A DNA stretch of 64,000 nt from Siniperca chuatsi. Lineage: Eukaryota > Chordata > Actinopteri > Centrarchiformes > Sinipercidae. The notes under the pieces were generated by a model. The model was not told where the DNA came from, did not search any database, and saw only the letters and a list, made by a program, of their open reading frames with translations. The stretch spans positions 16,415,262 to 16,479,261 of the forward strand of contig NC_058063.1 in the NCBI RefSeq assembly GCF_020085105.1, read 5' to 3'. Positions 12,467 through 24,100 of the stretch are shown piece after piece; the stretch's first letter is position 1, and every line of letters starts with the position of its first letter. The translations under genes were made by a program, and so were the position numbers.

Positions 12467-14373
12467 ATGATTGGTGGTTGTTCTCGATGCTTGAGCTGCT
12501 TCTTTACGTGCAGTGCTCTGCTGCTGTTTGGGGTCTCCCTCCATGGTATGTATACCTCTGCTCAGTAAGGAAGTGCAGTTTTACAGTTGTAAGAGGTATT
12601 TGTTTGGCTGATGAACTCTTACATGAGCTTAGAATTGCACTGCTGAAGTGTGTAGGTCAAGCTGACAGTATTTCCTGGACTTCTGCATGTCATGTGAATC
12701 TTGTGTGTTTATAATTACATACAAATAAATGGCACTGCTTAAAAATGCAGCTCAAACTATTTTTTCCCCCAAAATTTTATTTTAGTTGTCAGCTTGAAAA
12801 TAAAATCTTGGCAAATGTTTTGTTTTTTCCAGCAAATCCTCATTTTTAAGTACAAAATAGGTTGTTTGTCAGCACATTCCCAACCACCCATTTGAGGGTT
12901 CCAAAATGGTTCAAATGAGCATTTTCTGATAGTTACGATATGATGAAAGAGTAACTTGTTGCCCTACTGAAAAGCGTTGTTTCACAACCGTATTTGGTTT
13001 AAAGTTTCAATTCTGTTTCCCCTGTGACCAAATTCATCAGCAATGTCTTTGTGTACTGACACGCTGGAGCAGAGGCCCCCAACCACCAGGCTGCTGGTGG
13101 AACGTTTGCTACGAGGCTGCAAGGAAAAATGATTTAGCAAAAAAGATCAAAAACATTTCTACAACTTTAAAGGCTATTATAAGCTGTTAACAAGTTTTCC
13201 TCATAACTTCCTGTCACCCACCTCAAAAAACAATGTATTATTTTTTTTTCTGTCTCTCTGTAAACAGCGGTGACCATCAGCCATGATATCAAGATCAGTT
13301 CGACAATTACAAAAAGATTATACTCACTCTGCTGTTTGCTTATGTGTTTCAGAAGTGGAGGCTTCCAGTTGTCAGCGTGTCATCCATAAAATAGTTGGAG
13401 ACACGGTGGAGTTTTCATCATGTTTACCAACTGGAAAGGTCAACTTGGCAAGATGGAAATATGGAACGTCAATAATTGCAGACAAAGATAATGTTGTTCC
13501 TGAAAGACAGTTCACGGACAGATTAAACCTAAACCCCACAAACTTTAGTTTAACAGTGAGAGGGCTGACTCTCCGAGATTCTGGAGATTTCAGTTTTATC
13601 TCAGAGGTGAATGACAAACAAAGGGACACAGTCACCATCACCCTGCAAGTTCATGGTAAGACGTCTCTGTTATTGTTAACCAATTAACCTAATTATTGTT
13701 AATAAATGATAATCAATTATCAATTAATTAGTTGGTTGATTCAATCATTCATATAGAACAGATGCCACAATAATGGTAGCAGAGAGAACTCAACACATGA
13801 AGAGGTTTTCTTTATTAGCTTGTGTTTTCTGTGCTCTCTCGAACAACATGGCCTATTAATGTTAAAAGTTGGTGGTGTGATATAATGGGATGCATAGTTG
13901 TACCTATAAAATGTAATATTCATACCCTGAGCTCTGTATACTATTCCCAAACTATGAATCTGAAATGTTTCATTATTATACACAGCTGTTTACCTTCATC
14001 ATGTTTATCTCCAAGGAAAACTGTCACTTCACCATTATTGACCTCTTTTATTTCTCTGTCTCTCTCTGTCTTTCAGTTACCTTTATTTACTTGAAAGTTG
14101 ATATCATTGCCAAAGCCTCTAGATAAAATTACACTTGTACATGTATTCAAATATCAAATATTGTAGCCTGTCCATAGTCAGATGTCCTATTTGCTTATCT
14201 AATAACATTAATGGGAATTCACTGATTTATTCCAAACCAAGAATCTGTCCAAACTAAACTCACACTGTCCTATTGTTTATTGTTACACACAACATTTTAC
14301 TCCAACAAGCATGAATCCAAGGACTCCAAACATTTTCAGAAGGTTTGTCACCTTGTTACTTCACCGCTATTAC

Positions 14374-14419
<46 letters not shown>

Positions 14420-17400
14420 CAACTGCCTCATTAGAGCCCATAACTGAACCTCCTGTCCTGTCTGGCAATTCTACCTGGCGCACCTCGACCAACTCATGCA
14501 CAGTTTTGCTGGAGTGCAGTGCAACCTCTGACAGCAGTGTCACCTACAACTGGACTGTGAGGAACCAAACCATAAGTGGCTCCAGTCTGCAATACAGCAT
14601 CAGGCCACAGGATGGAGACACCAAAATCACCTGCACAATTTACAATTTTGTCAGTGAGAAGTCAGCATCCAAAATAGTGAAGTGCAGCAACAATAAACAA
14701 GAAATAAGTATGTGCAGAGAAAAGAAAATATGAATTGCTTTACTTTTGTACCTGTATCTTTTAAGGGTTTTACAATATTCAGCATTGTGTCATAACTACA
14801 CAGTCAAGGTACTTTCAGATAGTGAAGCTGATGTTGCTCCGATGCTGTTTCTCTTCATTGGTCTGTCTGCTCTCTGCTGGTGAAGAGGTGTTTCATTCGG
14901 GGAACCGCCGCAGCAGCAAGTTGAAAGAGTTGAACCATCAAAAACTCTGAATGCAGCGACAAAAAGCTGTACGCGTTCACGAGAGCGTTTGACAAATCAC
15001 TCTCTATTTACTATACAGTGCACTATATTTACAGCCATTTTATTTGAGTGTCCAAATTCAGAGTGTGAAATTAATGCTTGATATAGTGCCCTAAATAAAT
15101 TCCAACAATGAAGCGAAAAATGTAGTATACATAACATGTACACAACTTTCTGTGAACAATCCCACAATATAATGCTTTGCAAATTAGTAGATCCAAATTT
15201 ACAACCGTGCAACTCCACACCTGTCAGTGGTAATGCAAAAATAATGATTCATAAGTGTCTCAAATATTAATTTACTGATCACTATAGAGTAAACTACAGT
15301 GTGTATATAGACTATTGAATGAAAGTCAGAGAATGAAGAATGTAATTGAATATGCTGAATGGACAAACCTCAAATTGCATCGTTCAGATATTATTGCAGA
15401 TATCTGATATACACCTAGTGCCTAGCAATTGCATATAATGTACAGGTTAACATAGCCTGTATCACACTAAGTCATGGCGTAAGTAACTCTGTGAGGCACA
15501 ACCATGGCAACATCTCGTGTGCCGTCTCCTGGAAACGTTGCGTTTTGTTTTTTCTCTGTACGTGTTTTCTCTACTTGCCTGTGTTGTTTGTGTTTGGTTG
15601 TGTTGTCTGTATTTAGAGTCTGTTTCTCATTGCAGTTGTGTTTTTATGTTGTATTGTATTGTGTTACACTGAGAGCTGTTTTTAATATTTAGTCTACAGT
15701 CAGTGATATAAATGGGATGCTGTCCTTAAACTGACATTGTCGCCTTTGCTTTGTAACTCTTAACAAATTCCCAGTGAAAATGGAGGTACTATGGTGACTG
15801 CATGTCAGCTAAAGGGTTAGCTCTTTGCGCTAAGCTAGGCTAATCACCGATCAACACAGAGGGTTGTGTTGATCACACATAGATGAAACTGATATGGTCT
15901 TCTCATCTAACTCTCGACAAGACAGCAAATAAGTTAATTTTCTAAAATGTTGGAATTGGAATTTTTTAAAAGTCTTTAAATGTGAACTGTTGCTCAGTAG
16001 TGGGACATTATGTTCAGTTTAGTGGACTCTTGTACCTCCTTATCCGTCACTGATTTGTCTGCTCATGCTACTCCCTGAAAATGGACTTTCTTTTTGGTAA
16101 ATGCTTTATACAGTATCTTTAAGGAAAGTGTTAAATAATTAAAGTTTATTGATATACTTATTATTTATTATTGCAGTGTCCATGTCCTTGAATATTGTAC
16201 AGTTGATTATTGGGCCAGTTATTGGACTTTTACTGATGATTCTACTGCTGCTCTCACTGCTTTGCTACACGAAGTCAAAGGGTGAGACCTCCTCTTGCTG
16301 GTGTTAGATGAGTAACACTGATTATTCAAAATCTGAGAAGTGGTTTAACTTGCAACAAAAAACATGGAACATTTTTCTTTTTCACAGATCAATGTTGTAA
16401 CAGGTTTGGGCACTCTTCTTCTCTCATCTCCAACTTAACAGCAGCAATACACTGTACATGTTCTTTATTCATTTTTCACTTTTACTTGTTTTTACACATT
16501 ACTGCTAATATACATTTTTAAATACATGTTTCAGGCCCACCCAGTCTCAAACGGTCAACCAAGATGAAACTCAACAGCATGTGTACTCCTCTCTTCTCCA
16601 TGGTCAGTCTTCCATCCAATTCTGTTTGCTTTCACAACTATTTTTAACTCTTTAACAACCTTTCTAGTCAGCTGGTTTTTGAAACAAAATAGCCAAAAAA
16701 GACTAACTAAGAACTGTAAATATATTAGTACACTCACAAGCATTCATTAATATCATGATACCATGATAATCTTTGACCTGTAGGTGATGGTTCTGTCTAT
16801 GAAACAATGAGGGGCTCTGGAGATGCTAGAACAGGTAGAGTATAAACTTTGATTAACATGGTGCTTTTTAATGACTCAGTGGTTAAAATTCAAGTAATTA
16901 AAACATTCTTATTTCAGGTGGACCAGCAAATCAGTACAGTAATGTAACAAGTAAGTACACAAAATATGGCTCAGAATACATTTACATACAATCTCTCAGA
17001 AGCGTGAAAATAGGGCTATTGCGGGTTCAAATGTTTGCCACTTAAAAGATATGGTTGCACAGCTTTCCTCCAAGCTCTTACATTTAAACATATTTTATAC
17101 GCTGTGGTGTTAACGCTGTCTAAATGTGGCTATCACGGCAACACTTCTCGGTAAGAGGAACTGTGAAGATGAGTTACACCCACTCATGCTGACAAACACT
17201 GTCTTGGCTTATTTCATCTCTGGCTGCCAATATCTAGAGGTGCTTTAACACTGGAGCAACACACACACAAGATAATTTCACTCATAGTTTCATTTGATTA
17301 AAAAAAACTGCATTTAGATTCATAAGTAAGACATGAGCATCTCAAATCAACATTTTTAAAGAGTAACTTACCAGAATGAACAGCAGTGTTTTGCTGCCCT

Positions 17401-17761
17401 CTGGTTAAATGTTTCAAGACTGTTTAAACCTCCCTTCAGTGAAGCTGGGTGTGCTCTGTTGTAACTGTAACCATACCCAACAGTGATGTCACAGGGTCCT
17501 GAAGATATCTGTTCATTTTAAAGTCTAATTTAAAATTTGTTGTCTTAAAGTTTTTTAATGGTATTGCAGTTTTTAATATGATGATTGACCTGCAGGTGAA
17601 GGTTGTGTCTATGAATAAATGAGAGGCTATTAGGAAGGTGGAAATGGTAAAGTATAAACCCCTTTATTGTCTCTTTTTCCACTACACCTATATTTTCTAT
17701 ATCGCTCATTCTTCTTTCTTATGTTGTTGTTGTTTCCTCTGATTTGGTTCCAGGTCCATAA
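12467..17761 (+). CDS. Gene C: chimeric receptor, SLAM-family V+C2 ectodomain with FcRL-type TM and ITAM-like tail
   Basis: Exons: 12467-12545 (signal, FFTCSALLLFGVSLHG), 13353-13655 (V-type Ig, about 100 residues, LTLRDSGDF motif), 14435-14707 (C2 Ig with four cysteines SCTVLLEC, TCTIYN, VKCS, the SLAM/CD2 two-disulfide pattern), 16177-16281 (TM plus CYTKSKG), 16388-16403, 16535-16602, 16784-16834, 16918-16950, then stop in 17596-17618 or in terminal exon 17754-17761. Signal, V and C2 exons closely match gene D. The TM exon and everything after it match genes A and B: small DQCCNR exon, TQSQ...NQDETQQ, HVYSSLLHG, SVYETM, QYSNV and the 'gtccataaagagaagtgcatcatc' terminal exon. The tail has YSSL-x7-YETM, ITAM-like but with Met at the last position, and YSNV (YxN). 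The C2-to-TM junction is phase 1 on both sides, so the swap keeps frame. It could function as a SLAM-type adhesion receptor with its own activation motif (inference). Confidence 0.82.
14379..14417. repeat. (CT)n microsatellite in the polypyrimidine tract of the gene C C2 exon
   Basis: About 39 bases of alternating CT ending 17 bases before the AG acceptor of the C2 exon at 14435. The same acceptor in gene D has only a short CT run, so the tract expanded after duplication. Confidence 0.9.
17596..17618 (+). pseudogene. Alternative or decayed tail exon of gene C ending in a stop
   Basis: A good acceptor (gacctgcag) is followed by gtgaaggttgtgtctatgaataa, similar to the tyrosine exon at 16784 (tgtctatgaaacaatga). 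The frame from the previous exon gives SEGCVYE and stop. This looks like a duplicated tyrosine exon that acquired a stop and could act as the terminal exon. Confidence 0.5.
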
Positions 17762-18619
17762 AGAGAAGTGCATCATCAACAAAACAAGAGAAGCACAGAT
17801 GAAATGACATGAAACCCGACCTTCATGTTTAGGTAGTTTTTGCAGCATTTAAATAACGGCTTTATGATTTTCTATGCTATATTCCAAAGGGGATGAATGA
17901 ACATCTAATTCAGAGGTCAGTGAGAAAGCTCTTGGAAAGACACCAACAACTGTTTTTTCAAATGTGATTTGCTGTTGTTGAAGAAAACAGATTACGATGC
18001 ATGCCTGTGCATTCATCTGTCCTTTCAACTCAACTGTATAGATAGTTGGCTCATGGAGGAAACAGAGGACTCCTTTTATGTTTTATCTTTTAAAGCTTGA
18101 TATTTTACATTGTTATAAACAGCAAGAGGTACATTTTGCTGTCAGTATTTTTTTTCTTACACTGCTAAAATGTTCTCAAGTTGCAGGTTTACATTTTTAG
18201 CCACTGGGTGGTGCCATGTGGTTTTTCTTTCAGCAACTCAATGCTTAGTGGTTCCTGTGGTCAAATACCATTGCTGATGCATCTGTGACTGCATGCATGA
18301 CGTATAACTTAATGCATTAGCTCATTTGTAATATCATTGAATGAGAATTTTTTGTAGTTTTCAACAATTTAAAATGTTTCATTCAAAATTGTTTTTCCTC
18401 CATTCGGGCAAACAATGGTACATGTTGCTCCCTGTTTATTCTTAAATACTATCTATGTACGTTGTATGTATGTTGCATGTAACTATATTTGTTATCTTTT
18501 AAGTAATGGTCAATACCTGTGAGTATTGTAATTCCACTGAGATTCATTTTTATGTCAACTAGTTTTATGTCAAAAATGAATGAGCAGCTCTAACTTGATA
18601 GAAATAGTATTGTGACATA

Positions 18620-18625
18620 AATAAA
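18620..18625 (+). terminator. Probable polyadenylation signal of gene C
   Basis: AATAAA in gacataaataaaaatac, followed by ctcatctggtttgtatttcag. Gene B has the same neighbourhood at 11634-11675, supporting a shared 3' end. Confidence 0.5.
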
Positions 18626-21131
18626 AATACACTTTTGAACTCATCTGGTTTGTATTTCAGAGTTTCTCCAAAGGATGTGAAGAGTCAGGGTGTGTAAACA
18701 TGATAAACATGTCTGTTATATCTTGGTTCTGTTTCTTTAATGACTCACTGGCCAGCTTCACTTTGCTGTCATTGTATCACTTCTCCTTTGGAAAGAAATG
18801 TCAGCAAACAAACTTCATGGTTTCACCAAGTAACTGGTTAGCCTGTCAGTTAATTCTTCTGAATGTCCAAATGGACAAGATGAAAATGAATATAATCTTA
18901 ATGTAAAAGGATGTTTTAAATTGAAAATATTGTGACGAGAGGAGAATGGGAGTGTATGAAAAGTTCCTAAAAAAGAAGGTGACACATTTAATCCACTCGA
19001 TGATCATGACTCATTTGTCTCATCATGGTCATTTGTCTGCAAAGAGAGACCTCCCTAAATCTTTTCAGCAACCGTGCTCGATATGTAATGCTCTGTTCTA
19101 TTGTCAAAGAATTTGTTGTAGCCTATTTTTTTTATTGTCTAGAATAATAACTTAATATGTATAGGGGACCATCCATTTTAGATTTATTGTATTTAAATTC
19201 AACCTTAAGTTGTGAGGCTGCACAGCAGTGCTTTGAGCTAAATGCTAACGTCAGCATGCTAACATGATCACAATGACAATGCTAACAGTCCGGTAAAATG
19301 TTTAGCATGCTAACACTTGCTAATTAGCACTAAACACAAAGTACAGCTTAGGCTGATAGGAAATAAGGTTAAAAATCCAGCTTCATTATCATTATAAAAT
19401 ACAGGTTTACGCAGTGTAATTTGTTTTTTGGTCATAAACAATATTCAGATTCAATAGGTTGTATCCTCTGAGTAGGTTACCATGGATATTTGCACCAAAT
19501 TTCAGGGCACCATGAGACAATTTGCTAAAAATGAAAAATGTCTACCTCATGCAATTGGTTTTTAAAGTGGGTACTAAGGGGAGATTTCAGTTTCATAGCA
19601 TACGAGAAAATAAACACTGTTCAACAGCCATAAAAAAGTGTGAATTTATTTAGAAATAACAGAAGTGTGACTGTGTCTAATATGGTTGTGTGAGGTATCA
19701 AACACTGTTTAATTGGCTGCACTTAATGCGGGCAGCATCTTTACTGTTAGTGTTTCACATTGTGGATTTCACATCAGGGTTTAACTGTAAACAGACCATT
19801 TCCTTAAAGCTCGCAGGAAATCAAGTGAGGTTTCAGGCCGTGCACAGACCACCTCTGCAGAAACACTGCGCTTTGAGGTGGAGTTTATGACTGACACAGT
19901 TTAGACATTGGCTACCAGTAATCTCTCACTTTTTGGTTCTTTTTTTTTGTTGACACTAGTGAAGCCACAGTCTTTCACTGCCAGCTGCTGAGATACTCTG
20001 CAGTATGAACAGGTTATAGCTCTTGCTGAAAAGTCCCCTCATGATATCCTCATCTCCCTTGCCCGCTCATATTATCCCAACCAATCCATGGATTTGAGCT
20101 TTTGACAATCTGTCTTTTATTTTTGCTACTTCTCCTCCTGAATGATGCTGCATTTTAGTAGTATGCTTTTGCCAAATAAAATGAGATAGGACAAGAGTCA
20201 CTTCTATGCACTGTGCAGGATTACTTATTAGATTTTAGCAACATTTTTAAGTAAATCTCAAGTTGTGTCCAGGAATTATCCAGTAAGCTTCAAGTTGTAT
20301 AGTTAAAAGTAAAGTCTGAAATCTAATTTGGGGTCAAAAATAAATAAATATTAAATACAGCATCTTGCAATATCAGCTTCTCAGGGGGCAAAAAGCTGCC
20401 ATCCTCCACTGACAGGGTTTAGAGTCTCAGCAGTGCTACTGATTCCAGTGTTCTGTGAATGACAATGTTCTTCCTGCAGGACTTTGAGCCCTACTGGTTT
20501 TCTTTTTTGACATTAGACTTATTTACTCTCCAGCACTCAGATCAGAATTGATGCATAATAAGTAATCACTTTAGCATCTCATCTAGGAATATCTGACAAC
20601 AGGATGTGGCTAAGTTCTTCCTGCTTAAATGGTGTGGAACTTCGAATCTTCACACATCCAGCTCAGATACGGTTACTTGCAGTAGTCTGTAAATACATTA
20701 TTTGTTAGCTTGAGTTAATTACAGGGAAGGACTGAGTTTATATAAAATGGGTTCAGAACTACCAGAGTTTATAGGCAATCTTGGACATGTGGTTGTTGTT
20801 ACCTAATAGTATTGCCACCTAGAAATAGAAACCAATAGTTAAATGGTAATACGATACAATCTAATGCATAACAGCAGGCTGTGATTTAGCAAAAGGTAAT
20901 ATTTTATTAAACTCAATTTGTTTTATATTTTCCAGTTACGTTCTTTCTGATGTGGCTATCTTTTATATCACAGTATATCAGGCCAGGCCGCTTCTTCTGC
21001 TTCTTCTTCACTGACAGGAACCTTCCCCCACTCTCCACCCCCAGTATTTGGTTTTTTTTTAGCGTTGCCTTGTCAAGACACAGTTTGATAGACCAGAAGA
21101 GGAAACAGACGTTGTTCCTCTCCGCGAAGAC
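18626..21131. other. Spacer between genes C and D with interspersed repeats
   Basis: No coding exon recognised. 19215-19345 is a fish 'gctaacatgctaac' repeat. Sequence just before gene D (20880-21130) resembles the region before gene C (12330-12466): lowered TA content, 'cacagtttgaca/tagacc-ga-gaggaaacagac-ttg-tcctctcc'. This is a duplicated 5' flank that probably includes the shared promoter. Confidence 0.45.
19215..19345. repeat. Interspersed 'gctaacatgctaac' repeat
   Basis: Iterated gctaac / agcatgctaac words with flanking ttagcac-taaacacaaagtacagc. The same family appears at 34.66-34.77 kb and 40.58-40.63 kb. Class not determined. Confidence 0.5.
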
Positions 21132-24100
21132 ATGGTTGATGGTCGCCTTTGTTGCCTGACCTGCTTCTTTACATGCAGTGCTGTGCTGCTTCTTGGGGTC
21201 TGCCTCCATGGTACGTACACCTCTGCTCATAAGTTTAGGAATTTTTACTGTTACGAGTACTATTTTTTTGCCTCATGCAATCTGTCAAATGCTCAGTATA
21301 GAGCATGTAGTACTGCAGAATTTACTGGATGTGCACATGCCATCTCGGGAAATGACGTGTATTCCTTGGAAGAAGCCTACAGTTGTTATGTCTTGTGTGT
21401 TTGCAAGAAGACTACGTTTACATAGCACCTGTGAGAAATGCAGCTGCGACTTCAAAGCTATAGTAGCAATATACTGATTTGAGAACTGGGACATCCAAAA
21501 TGAAGAAATGAATTCAAAAAGCTTTAGTTTATCTCTCCTCATAAAAAAAGTCATAATATGCTCATGGTGCTCATTATTGATTGATTTAAGTGTTTATAAT
21601 TTAATTAACAAAATATTGTATCTTGTAGTTCTATATTTGCGGATATGCTTTGCAATTTTTGGTACACTGTGTCAGCAGATTTCCTTCTGCATCTGCTTGG
21701 CTACAAACTTAAAAATTGGGATGGGTCATCCTTTTTGTTTCTGTTGCTTCCTCTTTTTTTTTTAAGAGAACTGGTTATATTGTTATACCTTAAAACATCC
21801 TTACGTAGTATATTCTGATAAATCAAAGTTGGTCACACAATACAGTAATTGTATATACCATACAGGAACAAGGGGGTATTTGCCGAAATAGAGGAGTGCA
21901 TGTAAGTGTTAAAAAAAAACTTTGCTACTGCTCTATTTACAGATCACAGATACAAGCCATCAGTGTTTCAATACTGTGTCAATATGTAGTCACTAGCAAG
22001 CACATAGTGGCTGCTGTTGCATTGGAAAAGCTTGTGAGGCCTACCACCCATTCATCCGAAGATTAGATTCACACACAACATGACAGCAGAAACAGGTGAA
22101 CATTTCCTGAGTACTTTCCACCAGCAGCACTGACTGAAAGTGTTGAACAGCACAGACTAAAGGCAGCGTTCGTGTTACCTTTGTCACTAAGGTCAGAGTC
22201 TGTGGTTATACTGATATTTCTTTGGAAATGATGCAGTGGTAACCAGGCTAGACTATTGTTGTAATGTTTTTTCTTAGCACATCCTTTTTCTAAAGGACAA
22301 AATAAGTTGCTTGTCAGTACAGTCCCAACAACCCACATGACAATTGAAAACATAACTCATATTAGCGTTTTCTGATCCTCCCACCTGATATATCAGAATC
22401 AGAATCAGAAATACTTTATTGATCCCTGAGGGGAAGTCAGGTAGCTAAAATGATTAGGTTTATTAGGTTATGGGAAAGGTCAATATCATGGTTAAAGGAA
22501 ACCAGTGGTGACTGTTGATAGGAAACAGGATACAAACAAATGCAACATTTTGTTTGCTAGTGGCATGCCACATCATGATGTCATTTTGTGTTATGTCATA
22601 TTATATTTTATTCCATGTCATGTCTTCATTTCATTCACGTAATGTTATGATGCTGTGTAATTATTTTATGCCATGTCATGTCATGTATGTTGGTATTAGA
22701 CATGTTATGTTTTGTGTCATTCTATGCTCTGATTTTTTTATGCTACTTTTTGTTAAGTACATTAACATGCACTATTACACTCTGCACACTATGCCTAGAG
22801 GCTATGGTTACAGGGAATTTCGTTTTTTTTTTTTTTGCTCTCGCTCTATGAAGACTGAAGACAGTTTCCCCTAAAGTTAAGAAACTAATTTGACAGTGAG
22901 CTTTTCAAAAATATAATACGCAGAGTCTACTAGTCTGCTGTTTGCTTATGTGTTTCAGAAGTGGAGGCTTCCAGTTGTCAGCATGTCATCCATAAAAAAG
23001 TTGGAGACACCGTGGAGTTTTCATCATGCTTACCAACTGAAAAGGTCAACTTGGCAAGATGGAAATATGGAACATCAATAATTGCAGACAAAGATAATGT
23101 TGTTCCTGAAAAACAGTTCAGTGGCAGATTAAACCTAAACCCTACAAACTTTAGTTTAACAGTGAGAGGGCTGACTCTCCGAGATTCTGGTGATTTCACT
23201 TTTATCTCAGAGGTGAATGACAAACAAAGGGACACAGTCACCATCACCCTGCAAGTTCATGGTAAGATGCTTCTGTTTTTGTGAACCAAGTAACCAAATA
23301 ATTGTTAATAAATGATAATGAATTATCAATTAATTAGTTGGACAATTGATTCATTCATTAAGAACATTTGACTGTGTCTTTTTTTATCTAAAAGTTAATA
23401 ATAATAATATTGCCAAGCCTCGAGACAAAATTATATTTTTACATTTATTCAAATAGTGTGTCCACCTATAATATAATTTCTTGGTGGCTATATTTTTTAT
23501 TTTGTTATGCTCATGGATTGTCAGTGTGTAGTCATTGAGCCTGTCCATAGTCAGGAAGTGCCTTTGCTTCTTTTCTGAATATCAAAAGATAACCTGTTGA
23601 TTTATTATCTCTTTTTGGGGCAGATATTCTGATTGTCGTTGATTTATAGCATCTTTGATCCAATGTTTCAAATACGTCCTTTAGCAACCCTTTTTAGAAT
23701 AGAGGTTAACAAAAGAGTTTGTCCAGGGAAACTGGGTTTAAGGATTTTCACTGCTATACATGCATTTGTTGGTGGGTTTTTTTGGTACATTTATAATGAA
23801 TTTACCAAATTCAGTCATATCTTTAGCTGCAATGTCTAAGTAGAACTGTCACCCTCTCTCTCTCCCAACTGCCTCATTAGAGCCCATAACTGAAGAGCCT
23901 GTCCTGTCTGGCAATTCTACCTGGCGCACCTCGACCAACTCATGCACAGTTTTGCTGGAGTGCAGTGCAACCTCTGACAGCAGTGTCACCTACAACTGGA
24001 CTGTGAGGAATCAAACCATAAGTGGCTCCAGTCTGCAATACAGCATCAGGCCACAGGATGGAGACACCAAATTCACCTGCACAATTTACAATTTTGTCAG

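Noticed and set aside
13372-13641. 89-codon minus-strand ORF, repeated at 22978-23247
   Set aside because: Exact antisense of the V exons of genes C and D; its conservation reflects the sense exons.
14379-14417. CT repeat as a possible CRISPR-like or regulatory array
   Set aside because: Simple dinucleotide microsatellite in a polypyrimidine tract.
22515-22874. 119-codon plus-strand ORF in the gene D intron
   Set aside because: Low-complexity, from repeated 'catgtcat' words; it lies between the signal and V exons of gene D.
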